From: Isoetes taiwanensis
Taxonomy: Eukaryota; Streptophyta; Lycopodiopsida; Isoetales; Isoetaceae
Reading direction: 5' to 3'
Assembly (NCBI GenBank): GCA_021234155.1
Contig: JAJEKV010000142.1
Span: 496,001-560,000 of the forward strand
DNA: 64,000 nucleotides
The position numbers were made by a program, and so were the translations under genes. Below, piece after piece: positions 10,239 to 21,140 of this stretch (positions are counted from its first letter, which is position 1; the number at the start of each line of letters is the position of its first letter). The notes below the pieces were generated by a model, which ran no database searches, was not told the DNA's origin, and worked only from the letters and a program-made list of their open reading frames with translations.

Positions 10239-10672
10239 GCTTCGTATTATTGTACGTAACTCGACTAGGTGGATGTAATCGACCCATCTGGATTGCTTGT
10301 TCCAACATAGTTTCTCAACATGCTTTCCAAAATTTTTGTTGGTGCATTCTATTTGCCCATTTGACTGCGAATGAAACGCAAAACTCATCCACAAGTTGGT
10401 GTAGATCGTGTTGAAGAAGTCTTGCTAAAAGGCGCTAAAGAACTTTGGATCTCTATTGGTGATGATCGACCCTGGCATTCCGTGCAACCTGAAAAAAATC
10501 TCTTATGTAGACAACAAGGCTAGATCCAAAGGCGTGGCAAGAATGTGCTTTTTTGATAACTTATCTACCACAACCATCAAGGCACCAAGGTTCTTTTGTT
10601 GTCCTTGGAAGGCCCGCTATGAAATCCATGTTGATGACTTCCCACTTGGCGTTTGGCACCGCCCAAGGTTCA
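10225..10672 (-). mobile_element. Antisense gypsy integrase fragment nested in LINE
   Basis: The minus strand reads PEPWAVPNAKWEVINMDFIA then GLPRTTKE near its 5' end (10670-10600). FHSQSNGQIECTNKNFGKHV and WVDYIHLVELRT follow near 10380-10230. These are the first catalytic Asp block and the Glu block of a Ty3/gypsy integrase core, with several frameshifts between. There are no LTRs, RT or chromodomain, so only about 450 bp of integrase was inserted. The LINE ORF stops and resumes at its two edges. Confidence 0.7.
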
Positions 10673-10675
10673 GGA

Positions 10676-11280
<605 letters not shown>

Positions 11281-11284
11281 AGAA

Positions 11285-11425
11285 AATACAAAAACTGTAC
11301 CACATTCTAAATCAAAATGAATTTTGCATGGATGACAGCGAATATCTTTTGTTCACTTTGGATGATATACATTGCAGTTTACAAGAGTTGTCTAATAATA
11401 AAGCTGCTGGTATAGAAAGCCTTGG
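11285..11425 (+). pseudogene. LINE RT N-terminal scrap
   Basis: The reading DDIHCSLQELSNNKAAGIE resembles the EEDVQETLASLDNNKAHDME segment before the RT palm of the near-intact LINE. Nothing of the RT follows. The fragment is short, so the assignment is tentative. Confidence 0.45.
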
Positions 11426-11429
11426 AAAG

Positions 11430-12810
11430 GTTGGAACCCATTGGATAATGATTTCCTTGAACGATTCGCCTTTTTAGTGTGTTGGTTATCACTAGAGGTA
11501 CTAGTGTGTAACATTTGGTATCATGTCAAGTTGGCTTACGCTCTTAACTTATACTTGGAGATTCTAAATATATGAATTTAGTGCAATGTTTCAATGGGTG
11601 TAATGGCAATCGAAGTTATGGGTAGAGATCTCAAATATTCTCATCCAATGCAGTTTTCCCATGGTGTAATCTTGCAAAACAATGCAGCCCTTATAGATAT
11701 ATTGCTAGCAATTTGTTCTTTGATCCAATATGTTGGGTGATACCTAAGGAATTTGAGCTTGGTGTGTGGACAAACAATTATCATACCTAAAGGAATTTGA
11801 GCTTGGTGTGTGGATTTAAAATCACCTAAGAGGTTCAAATGCCATAAGCATCTAAGATATTATGAAATTGGCTACAAATTAAATACTATAGAACCTAACA
11901 ATTAAGGGGACACTCACAAACTACAATTGCATATACGTCATGGGCTATGAATAATGTAAGGGTTCACCACATCAAAAAAGAGGATTAAGAATGGACTTTG
12001 TAATATCTCATAATAAGATTCACACTACATTTTAAATAGATAGATACATTTTAAATGCAATTCTGTTGATCATGCATTCAATTACATCTATTTAGCACTT
12101 TAAATTCATCTACAATCTACCTATTCCACACATCCATGATTAATGCCCGGCATCGCCGGGTACACGTTTCTAGTCATATTTATCTATTCTTGGACTTAAA
12201 AGAAAGACACACAACTTATAGATATCAACATTACGGCTGAGAGGTCTACACTTTTGATACAGTTTAGCCATGGCCTCTACATAGCTAGCAGGCCATAACC
12301 ATAGAGCTTAACTTAAAGCCATCAGAAAAAAACTAGACTTTAAACAACATCATTGAATAAAAGGAAGAGAAGAAGGAGATCTAATATCCCAACAAGGAGA
12401 AGGGGACGAGCTGACAATATCGATGGTAAGATTTTACCATGAAAAGATGCTAGGTATATGTTGCCTCCTTCTAGTTGCCATTACCAGCCATTTGCTCTTA
12501 AGGGGAACTCAAAAAATGAGACAATAGTCCTGTCCCCACAAAAATCTAACAATAATAGGTCATTTGAGGTCAAATAGACAGATGACTCGCTTAATAGTGG
12601 GAATATTTTGGAATATTCCCACCCTTACCATAAACAAGGTTTTCCCTTTTGGCAACCCAGTCTTTCTGTATTTGTGCAAAGGTAAATTTCCATATCCACA
12701 ATCCTCACTTTGACGAGTCAGCCCTAGAGGCTACATATCCACAATCCAAATTGCATATAGGCCACGTACCCACTGCATATTCTGTGGCATATGCTGACTC
12801 CTCACCCCTC
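11430..12810. other. Intergenic, one short direct repeat
   Basis: The stretch is AT-rich with no gene seen. TACCTAAGGAATTTGAGCTT followed by GGTGTGTGGA at 11741-11770 is repeated almost exactly at about 11784-11813. A GC hairpin CCCGGC-atc-GCCGGG lies at about 12146-12160, with no T-tract or other context. Confidence 0.4.
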
Positions 12811-12819
12811 ACCTAGGTT

Positions 12820-13344
12820 TTGCCCATTGGGAAACCAAAAAATGCCCAAATCCATTGGTGCAATTTACATAGGCAGAAATTAATGTGGATTAACTTTAAC
12901 GGCCATGATCGTGACCAAAGCATGTCACGAAAAATTCACGATGGCATAGAAGCCACACAGGATCAATTTGACACCGGAAGCGTTCTAGCTACAAGCTGCA
13001 AGACTCTAGTGTTCGTGATTCTACGTGCAGGGCCGTCATCTAGCATTAAACAGAGCGGAATATGCATAATCGGCCCCTCCGGCAGGGCCCCTGGCGCTGT
13101 CGTGCACAGCATTTCTTCAGCTTCCCTGCAGAGAATCACAAATCCGCAATGCAGATGGTTATTGCCGCAACTCCTCCGTCCTGCTTGCTCAACGGCCGTT
13201 GCGAACATCGGAAACGTTGGTGTGATTTTTAGACTTCCGGAACCTAAAATTGTAAGTGCTCTTTGCTCCTCTTTTCCATATTCTACAAAATCAGTCCTGA
13301 AATTTGTATGCATTGTATTAGCTTGTAGCTGTCTGCTTCCTTAG
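12820..13344 (+). CDS. Unrecognised ORF in a GC-richer island (possible exon)
   Basis: A 174-codon frame is open on the plus strand, and a 116-codon frame is open opposite it. I recognise no family. The plus-strand segment SISSASLQRI, then CRWLLPQLLRPACSTAVANI, is rich in Ser, Arg and Ala and poor in acidic residues, as organelle transit peptides are. The frame reaches a good donor-like GTAAGT at about 13252, after PEPKI. This could be a first exon of a host gene. No following exon could be placed, because an LTR element begins 300 bp downstream. Chance ORF is the main alternative. Confidence 0.2.
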   Translation: MPIGKPKNAQIHWCNLHRQKLMWINFNGHDRDQSMSRKIHDGIEATQDQFDTGSVLATSCKTLVFVILRAGPSSSIKQSGICIIGPSGRAPGAVVHSISSASLQRITNPQCRWLLPQLLRPACSTAVANIGNVGVIFRLPEPKIVSALCSSFPYSTKSVLKFVCIVLACSCLLP

Positions 13345-13551
13345 CTTCTGTTGAATGAGGTGTTCTTTTAAAATAATCCCTGAAAAATCTAGCTTTCCAT
13401 GTCCGAATTGAAAATAGTCTTTGCGAGATTCTATATTCGAATTAAAATGGTCTTTCATGTCTTCTTCATCTTTACCCTGAAATTATAATCTGCTTATATA
13501 TGCTATGCAATCCTCGGCTGTGTTAACCCCAATATAATCCCTAAACGCTAT

Positions 13552-13856
13552 TGATACTCATGACATGAGCCCACTTATAAAGCTTGCAACGTAAAAGACT
13601 ACGTAATATATGAATAGAAGATTCATGGACGAACAAGCAATGCTTTGTCGCTGTCTCTGTCTTTTTCTTTTTAACTTGTAAGACACATACCTGCTTCACC
13701 TTATAATATATATTACAATAGTTTTTTCCTATAACTGATGCCCTCATAGACGCCAATCAAGGAACGGTTATTTCCTACCTTCTTCCATGATTGATGCCAT
13801 CAGATACGCTAATTATGGAGCAGCTTTCTTGTTCTTTCAATCTTCAGATTCCATCA
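13552..13856 (-). repeat. Left (3') LTR
   Basis: It runs TGATACTCATGACATGAGCC to CTTCAGATTCCATCA on the plus strand, giving TGAT...ATCA termini. It matches the right LTR along its length with scattered substitutions and small indels, which implies an old insertion. Confidence 0.75.
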
Positions 13857-13870
13857 CTCCCCCTCAAGGG
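13857..13870 (-). promoter_or_regulatory. Polypurine tract of the LTR element
   Basis: CCCTTGAGGGGGAG on the minus strand abuts the LTR start TGATGGAATC. That is the position expected for plus-strand priming. Confidence 0.7.
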
Positions 13871-13892
13871 AAAGCTGTTCTTAAAGATTAGC

Positions 13893-14240
13893 AGTGTGTA
13901 TGACTCCTTAAAGATAACAATTAAACAAATTCTGCCTTTGAGCCAAAATAGAACTGATGGTATTGGCCCCCCCTTAAATGCTATGCTCCCTCCAAATTAA
14001 CTGTGCTGCCAGGTATGCTGCAAGGTATGGCTCCTTGAAAACAACAATGAAACAAATTCCTACTTTGAGCCAAAATAGATCTGATGGATGGCTCCCTCTC
14101 AGATGCTATGCTTCCCCAAATTAACTGTGCTGCCAAGTATGACTCCTTAGACACAACAATGAAACAAATACCCCCTTTGAGGCAAAATAGAACTGATGGT
14201 ATGGTTCAGATGCTATGCTCCCCTTTTTAATTAACAGTGC
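13893..14240. repeat. Three ~110-bp tandem repeats inside the LTR element
   Basis: Each copy carries a GACTCCTTA-like start, ACAAAT, CTTTGAGCCAAAATAGA and ACTGATGG, then GATGCTATGCTCCC and AATTAACTGTGCTG. They lie just inside the polypurine tract. Confidence 0.75.
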
Positions 14241-14454
14241 TGTCTTAGTATTTGCTTGCTTTATGATGGATCAAATACTGTTCTACTTTCCTCCCCTTGC
14301 ATCTCAAAGCAAAACCCTCAAGCTGTGGGTACCACATTCTCGGAGTCTCTTCCAATACCCAGGTTTTAAGTCCTTTCGCACAATCTTGTGCTTTCAATTG
14401 CTTTTGCATATGGCCAATTGCACTTTTAGCTGCTTTGAAGATTCTATCTTCGGC

Positions 14455-14521
14455 CAATGGAGGTCCGGATAAGAGGCAAAGCTTCCATCTCCGACCAATG
14501 GAGGTCCGGATAAGAGGCAAT
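14455..14521. repeat. Two-copy ~41-bp direct repeat
   Basis: CCAATGGAGGTCCGGATAAG followed by AGGCAA occurs at about 14455-14480, and again at about 14496-14521. Confidence 0.85.
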
Positions 14522-15053
14522 AGTTCCAACATCATACCACACGTGGATTCTCCATTCTTTCATGACTGTAATACCACCATCTGTCTTGTCCCCAATCATT
14601 GAATTCAATCACTCCAAAATCCTTTGTGATGTCAAATGTAATTGATCTGGAGAATTGGAGAGGCTTGAATTGCTTTGGCATCCTCAAAGTGAAGAACTAT
14701 GCTGAAGAATGACATAAAAATTCATCTCAAGGTGATTTAAACACCCCACATACAACTGCCCGCACCTTGCAACTACAAGACACGAATCCCTGCACAGTTG
14801 CAGATGTCCAATCTGCCCAATTTGCTCAATATTAGCATCCTTTATCCTCTCTATATCCTTATCCAGCATTGCATCATTGTATCATTGTCCATGTTATTGG
14901 CTCTGGTTCGAGCTGTCGAAATCTGGATGAGGTGGCCCAAGACTGCCTGCGCATAGAACGAGCAACCAATTTCTATTTCCTGTAAAATTGATTAAAGCTT
15001 AAACTTCGTTCCCATTGTAAAGCCTTCCCCTCTCTGTGCGATTTATTATGGAT

Positions 15054-15101
15054 AGAAACATCCCCAGCTTGAGAAGTAGAAACATCCCCAGCTTGATAAG
15101 C
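15054..15101. repeat. Two-copy 24-bp tandem repeat
   Basis: AGAAACATCCCCAGCTTGA recurs with a 24-bp period (15054 and 15078). It is part of the LTR element interior. Confidence 0.85.
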
Positions 15102-17307
15102 GAAGCTTACCCTCTGATCTTCCCTCACAAGGCATGCTACGGAATGAAGAATTGGAACCTGTATTTTTCCTCAGAGTGCATCGCCCTAATCCACACATTT
15201 ATCCGAAGGTACATAACCCTACCGCAAGATATTTCCATGATTGTTCTTCCCTCCCATGGATTCCCCAGACCCTGTTTCATTCGCATCTCGGATTTTGATA
15301 CGTTTTTCCATGCGATGCCGGCCTTTTCATCTTGTTAAAATCAGCATCAATTGGCCCCTCTGCTCTAGTTCCTCGTGGATAGTGCTATGACTGCCACAGT
15401 GCCAACCTTCTCATCCCATAATATTGGAATTCCATCATTGAAAACGAACTTGCGACCATTGAATCCTGCAGGATTATGATATGACCTGGAGCCTGACCCA
15501 CCTTAAACTCTGATTTGGAATACAATCCATGAGTTTTTCAACTACATCTGAAGCTGCAATTTCCCTAGCTTGTGCTTTGCTGTGACTTTTGTGCACATCC
15601 TTTGTCAAAGGAATTTTTGTACTAGATCCTCCAATGCTACCTACAACTTCCAATGGACCAGAGGGATTATCAGTTTTATATCATATTGCACTACACATTG
15701 ATAACTAACAGTATAGTCATAAAGCAAATTCATTGGGGTATTATGTACCCTTTCTTCTCTACTAGTTTTTCCAAAACCCTGTTTACAAGTGTGCATGTTC
15801 CCAATAACTCCACCTGACATGGCCCGAGATTCTGATCCGCTGACCATCTCTGCACCTTTGTTACTGTTCCCACTTGACGGGCCTTCGTCATAAGATGTCC
15901 TTTAAGACTTTCATAAGATGCTCGACATTAGAGCCATGAGCCCGCTCATCTTCTCGAACATTCTTTACTCTCACTGCCATAAACATTGGATCTACCCTAT
16001 TCTAGCCTTCTTAATTTGCAAATTAGATTTGCACCTCTTGAGATGCTCTACTACTTGACATTCCTTATGTGGTTTTCTTCCTCAAACATATCGGATCAAA
16101 GATCAACAAATCATGCATTGAACTCCCTTATTCCCACAAGTTGCTGCTATGGATCCCATTGCTCAGAGTTTAAGCAAGATAATCTCCCTTCCAAGGATTT
16201 GCCCCTGGATTTAAATAAGCAATTGTCATATCTAGAATATCCCTGCTTATCAAATTTCCTTCCTGATTAGGCCTTATCCATCAGCATTCTTCATTCTGTC
16301 ACTTCTATGGCAGTTGGATCGAAATCCTGTCTCTTTTTTGATAATCTCCTAATCTCTAGATAATCTTCCTTGTCCCTAAGACTTCCCATTTGTGGTCCCT
16401 CTTGCAAAAACATTCCTGCCTAATTTTCCCATGCTTTTATGTTGATCTAATCGTGAAGACAATGGCTTCTGAAAGAAAAGGCCGCACCATATCCTTGCTC
16501 CACACAGCCTGCTACTTGGATTCTTAACTATCACAGCCACATGAAATCTTATCTTCCATACCTTTGCAACTTGAATTCAAAGAAACATCGTTACTTCATG
16601 CTTCCTCCGAATGAAAATTGTCTCATAACCTTTGGATCCATTGCTTAGCAACCAAAAATCTCTTTTGCAGCTTAGTAATCCAACCAACACTGAGAGCATT
16701 TTCAATGCTCTTCAAGGTCACCACAGATCGCCACCACTTTCCTACTCACTGGGATTTTCCTTCAAGATCAACATTGATCTCCACCAACTTCACCATTACT
16801 GATAACTTCACTATTACTGGATGAAAAACTTCACCATCATCATAACTTTGCTGAAAACTCCTTCAAGCATTTTCATGCTTGTATCTCTTGTACTTCTGCC
16901 AAGTCCCACAAGCATTCTCATCCAGCAAAGAATGCTAGTTTTAAGAATCTTTTCATCAGCGTGATTGTTCTCCAGGTTTCAATTAAATGCTCTGAACGTC
17001 GATTCTTCCCTCTCATAGAAAGCTCTGTCGATGAAGCCTTCCCTATCTTCATCCTCTTGCATAGAGCCTTTCTATCCTCCTGCTTCGCAGCGGATCCTGC
17101 TAATGTCTTTGTTGTTTGAGCTAACATCTCTCTTTGACAAACTTCTGTTTTTCTATCCCCTTGCCTCATAAAAGGTCGTATTAACGTCTTTGTCACAGGA
17201 GCCATCAACATTTTCTCTCTTTGACAAACTTGCAGCAAGTGCTACCCTTGCTTAAAGTATGAGCAAGATTTGAAGCAAGATCAGGACATCCACAGGTTGA
17301 TTGACCT

Positions 17308-17319
17308 GCTCTGACACCA
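17308..17319 (-). promoter_or_regulatory. Primer-binding site (initiator tRNA-Met type)
   Basis: TGGTGTCAGAGC on the minus strand differs by one base from TGGTATCAGAGC, the usual copia/gypsy primer-binding site complementary to plant initiator tRNA-Met. It sits 3 nt inside the LTR end TATCA. Confidence 0.75.
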
Positions 17320-17322
17320 TAT

Positions 17323-17663
17323 TGATACTCATCACATGAGCCCGTATCATATTGATACTCATCACATGAGCCCACATGTAAAACTTGCATTACAAAGTAA
17401 AAGAATACATATTGGAATCGATGTACGAATAGTCATGGACGATCAGGAAATGCTTTGTTGCTCTCTCTGTCTCTTTCTTTTTAACTTTTTGGAAACATAC
17501 CCGCTCCACCTTTTGATATATATCACAAAAGTTTTCCCTATAATTGATGCCGTCATAGATGCTAATCGAGGAACGGTTATTTGCTAGATTTCTCCATGAT
17601 TGATGTTATCAGATACGCTATTATGGAACAACCATTTCTTGTTCTTTCAATCTTCAGATTTCA
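17323..17663 (-). repeat. Right (5') LTR with a 30-bp terminal duplication
   Basis: It is homologous to 13552-13856. At the inner edge the first ~30 bp (TGATACTCATCACATGAGCC and on) are present twice, at 17323 and 17353. The outer end is slightly shorter than in the left LTR (ATTTCA against ATTCCATCA). Confidence 0.7.
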
Positions 17664-18040
17664 AGAAAAGTTTCCTGTTTTTATCAAGCTTATTATTTTG
17701 GTCAAAATGCTTATTTATCCAAACAACCACATCATGTACCTCTATGATACTATGCAGAACTGGTGTCAATTGTATTTGCTTCTCAGCATAGCCTTACTGT
17801 ATTTTTTATCATTTTCTATCACCATGGGCCTCGAAGAGGCAGATAGACCAAGAGACACAACGATAGCCAAGAGATGCAGGGCTACCTGTACTTGCCACGC
17901 GGGCATATAAACAATCTCACTCCCCAATGCACACCTAGTTATGAACTCTAACAGACGACTAAGGACAAAACATAGTCTTCACAAAAGGCATCACTTAGAT
18001 CTCCACCAAGCACCCACTGAGTGCACAAAGCTGCCCACTT
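17664..18040. other. Intergenic, nothing recognised
   Basis: The stretch contains short ORFs only and no element terminus on the right side of the LTR. Confidence 0.35.
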
Positions 18041-18049
18041 AGTCTAAAA

Positions 18050-18650
18050 TAATTTAGAAGGTCCGCTCTTTGAATCTTCATCGTTCTTGTTCTTCTTTGT
18101 TGGACATACTGCAATTACATCCCAAGATTCTTACAATAATAACATAATCGTTCTTTCCTATTCTGAGCTATGAATGCAGACTCTTGCATATCTTCCTTTG
18201 TCTTTTGCCTTGCTTCCTCATTAAGTAAAGCTTGAATTACATCAGGAGGCGTCAAATTTTTATCACTTAACAAATTATATTATAAAGTGTCAAAAACTTG
18301 TCAAAAACTTTTGCAAATCATTAAGAACAACTTCTTCTTCATCATTACCACGAAGAGCCTATAGACGATAGTTACTGCTGTAAGGCATTATATTCATTGA
18401 CGAAGGTCATGACATGGAGCTTCAGATCCAATAATTTGCTTCGTAAAACACCATTGTGGGCTTCCCTTATCTCCATAATACTATACTACAAGAAATCCCA
18501 GATGTCTTTGGCAGTTTTAAAATTAAGCACATTAGGTGCTAAACTATCACTAATTCTTCTATCAATGACATGGCTTCAATAACGTGCGCTTATTTCTTGT
18601 TGTCTGGCATGGTAATTGATGTTTCTTCATTGAACACGGATAACCATAGT
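18050..18650 (-). pseudogene. Ty1/copia gag fragment
   Basis: On the minus strand, RRISDSLAPNVLNFKTAKDI followed by WDFL is the UBN2-type copia Gag (A-x-x-I-W block). Further on come FVNEYNAL and a degenerate knuckle starting RKERLCYYCKNLGM. Several stops interrupt it and no pol follows. It is upstream of, and separate from, the LTR element ending at 17663. Confidence 0.65.
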
Positions 18651-18945
18651 GGCTAAGCTCCAGGGGGATCCAGGCAATCTAGACAATGCCCTCTCTTAGG
18701 TAGACCAGCTGCTCTATACGGAGCCGGTCAATGCAAGCTTCCATGGATTGTTCTCAAGAGTTCAAAAGAGTTGGCTGAAAAGGGAGTGCAAGAGTGTTGG
18801 TAAGCAAAGGCATCACAATGGGCTGCCTCTTTGGGCTTTGGTTTGGGAAACCTGCCTCCATTCCACATGGCTACAGCCAATACTGTGTTAAAACCTAAAG
18901 CTAAAAAAGACTTCAAAAAGATAAGTATCAGCTCATACGGCATGA
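18651..18945. other. Intergenic, possibly 5' part of the copia remnant
   Basis: The minus strand has a 71-codon ORF without recognisable motifs. It may be leader sequence of the adjacent gag fragment. Confidence 0.25.
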
Positions 18946-18949
18946 TTTG

Positions 18950-19540
18950 GAAATTTCATACATATTAAGGACATTGGTAGCTCCAAGTGATCATCCCACC
19001 AAAATGCAATTTTGCAAAGATCACTTCCTTGAAATCAGAGAAGATGGTTTCATCGAGCAACCAGGGTATTTGAATATTCACCTAGCACATAAAGTGAGAC
19101 ATGCTATTGGCCAGCTCAGGGTCTCATCTGATCAGCTTGAGATTGAGGCTCGCTGTGCGAGTAGACCCATGGTCGAGCGCTCAAAGAGGATCTGCAGATT
19201 GTGTCAGATGAATATAATTGAGTCTGAGAAAGAAAGATTATATTAACGTCTACGAGAATGAGAAACATTTCATCTTTACATGCCCAGTCTATTATGAAAT
19301 ACGGGGCAGATTTTATTGCCGGTTTTGAGAACCTACCTCCCTCTCGAAACTGAACAGATATGAGGACCAGAAATGCATGGCTCTTTTCCTTCACCAAATG
19401 ACTGTGCATAGAAGAAATCTGTTGAAGGAGCAGGCTGGGGGAGAACGGTACAGAAAAATGACCCTACTGCACAAAGCCAGATCACTCTCTTTCTCATTGA
19501 AGGTGATAATGATAACAAACAGAAGTTATGCCCTCTTCCT
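18950..19540 (+). pseudogene. LINE ORF2 C-terminal fragment
   Basis: HLAHKVRHAIGQLRVSSDQL followed by EIEARC aligns with the post-RT domain of the near-intact LINE. The knuckle RICRLCQMN...EKHFIFTCPVYYEIRGRFYC is present across a one-base frameshift near 19243. After it come EDQKCMALFLHQ and the end of the domain. The left edge of the 16.5-kb duplication (about 19507) lies inside its last codons. Confidence 0.65.
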
Positions 19541-19759
19541 GGACCATCTCATCTGATCTCAAAGGGGGTAATCATGAAAGTGTCTAGAAGAAGAAAGCGG
19601 ACAGTAAAGGAAAAACATAAGCAGTCCTTTAAAAGAGACAACAAGTCTGGCACCAATTCATCTTTGAGCCAACGACCAAGAAGAGGACAAAAATTTCATG
19701 ATTTCATCATTTTAGTATCTCGTTTTTTCATTTTTATGCAACTTCTCTAGGAGGCTGCA

Positions 19760-20545
19760 AATGCGTTCCTAGCTGAATATGATTGGTGAATATTTGGCCT
19801 CATAGACCCAAGTGGTCTCTCGTAGATGTTAGCATAATCTTCCTTAACTCTTGGTGCCCAGACACGCTGCTCCAATTATTGGTCCTGAAGTTCCTGCTTC
19901 TGGAATTCGCGTAGCAAGCCTGTTCTGGTAACAACTTCTCACCTTACTCCATATGCATCAAATGCATTAGCTCAATTGTCTCTATCAATCTTTGCTTTAT
20001 TTGTAACAATAGTTTCCACTGTATTCTTGAAGGGACCAGGCAGACTTGTGAACAATCTTAGCTTGTTAGAGCGATTGTCCAGGCATTTACCTGGCTTACA
20101 TCAACCAACGTATTAAAAGATTCTTGTAGCTTATTGATGTGTTGTGAGCATGCAAATTTTTTCCTTCATTGAACTGCATCCAACTCAATCAAAAACTTGC
20201 AGGCACCTTTGTCAATCTCACCTTGAATAATTGCAACACATTCATTGATAAGCAGTCCTGCTTCCACACAAAAGCAAAGCCTTTTGTTGAGCCATATACT
20301 TGACATCAGCCTTCTCTGGTCTATCTACTGCCTCATAGACAAGTTCTGCTCTTAGGTAAAGCTTCACCATCTGCCTCCAGCGATCAAACCCTTTTCCACC
20401 AACCTCAGGGTGAGGGAAGCTGGATCTAATACCTGCTGTTGCATGACTTTGTGAATCAGATACCATGTAAATGATGCAACCCACATAACTGGTAAACAAT
20501 GTATTGCATGAACCATGTATATATTTACCGAAGATAAAAAGTATC
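19760..20545 (-). pseudogene. Copia gag remnant upstream of gene copy 1
   Basis: The minus strand encodes KGFDRWRQMVKLYLRAELVY then EAVDRPEKADVKYMAQQKAL. This is the N-terminal F-x-x-W-x-x-x-M-x-x-x-L block of copia Gag. Stop-ridden gag continues to about 19760 (NECVAIIQGEIDKGACKFLI; NKLQESFNTLVDV). There is no pol and no LTR. It ends about 430 bp before the first exon seen of the coiled-coil gene. Confidence 0.6.
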
Positions 20546-20976
20546 AAGCAGAGCTGCCTAAATAGCCATATTAAAGTATAGATGCATGTGAGAGTTGCTG
20601 CATGTGATGCTTGAACATATTAGCATCCATGTGGCAAGTCAGCAGTTTCATTACTGTTTCCTTAACTTTGGTTTGTTCTAATCCAATGCTAATTGTCCGT
20701 TTCTTTTTTATTCTGCTTATGTTGTAGGTTGATTTTACTAGTACATATGCTGTCTTTGTTGCCACGACTTTCAAGTGTAAAACACCGGAATGAGGTAGAC
20801 GAAACACTCAAAATATGCCTGAACAGTGCCCAATGAAGAACATGTCTCGTTGAAAACAGTGCAGATACCTGATTTTATATCTTAAGGTCCATTTTCTCGT
20901 GAATATGTGAGCATTCATAGTGCATGAGAAGTATGAATTTCTTATCCTAGCAATTACTAATAACTTCTCTTCTCAG
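20546..20976 (+). other. Upstream/intron region of gene copy 1
   Basis: The 430 bp before the first exon seen are almost identical in the two duplicates. They end in TAACTTCTCTTCTCAG, a good acceptor. No upstream coding exon was found, so the stretch may be a 5' intron or the promoter with 5' UTR. Confidence 0.35.
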
Positions 20977-21052
20977 TTTGCTTTGAAGAATTACGGCACT
21001 ATGGAAAATCTCTCTTCAAACAACTTTGCATGGTTAGAAAAGAATCTGCAAG
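20977..21052 (+). CDS. CIP1/NET-like gene copy 1: first exon seen (start of NAB-like domain)
   Basis: The 76-nt exon lies between acceptor TTCTCAG and donor CAAG/GTAACT. It reads FALKNYGTMENLSSNNFAWL and ends EKNLQ plus one base. The join to 21141 (G + AT) gives the Asp of LQDIDSKIKFM, so the phase fits. Translation could start at the ATG at 21001 or come from an unseen upstream exon. The W-L-x-x-x-L-x-x-I-D pattern is that of NAB (KIP1-like) domains, without the usual N-terminal tryptophans. Confidence 0.65.
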
Positions 21053-21140
21053 GTAACTCAGTCATACACTGCCATAGTTCTTTCATTTTGTAGCTCATTA
21101 TGGCAAATACTAAATGCATTCCCTGTTTTCTCCCATTTAG
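21053..21140 (+). other. Intron (88 nt) in gene copy 1
   Basis: GTAACTCAG starts it and TTTTCTCCCATTTAG ends it. The same intron is found in copy 2 (37545-37631). It keeps the NAB reading frame. Confidence 0.7.

Larger units (their letters stand above)
13552..17663 (-). mobile_element. Non-autonomous LTR retrotransposon (LARD-like)
   Basis: Two related ~305-bp direct repeats bound the element. On the minus strand a primer-binding-site sequence TGGTGTCAGAGC (17319-17308) follows the right LTR after 3 nt. A polypurine tract CCCTTGAGGGGGAG (13870-13857) precedes the left LTR. The order is therefore 5' LTR at right and 3' LTR at left. The ~3.45-kb interior has no recognisable gag, protease, integrase or RT on either strand, only short ORFs and local repeats. 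This is the description of a LARD or a very decayed copia-type element. No matching 5-bp target duplication was seen (GCTAT left, AGAAA right). Confidence 0.7.

Noticed and set aside
12146-12160. GC hairpin CCCGGC-atc-GCCGGG as a terminator
   Set aside because: This is plant nuclear DNA with no adjacent gene end and no T-tract. Factor-independent terminators are not expected.
15036-16270. ORFs of 94-100 codons inside the LTR element as captured host gene exons
   Set aside because: No motif, no conserved splice sites and no continuity between frames could be shown.
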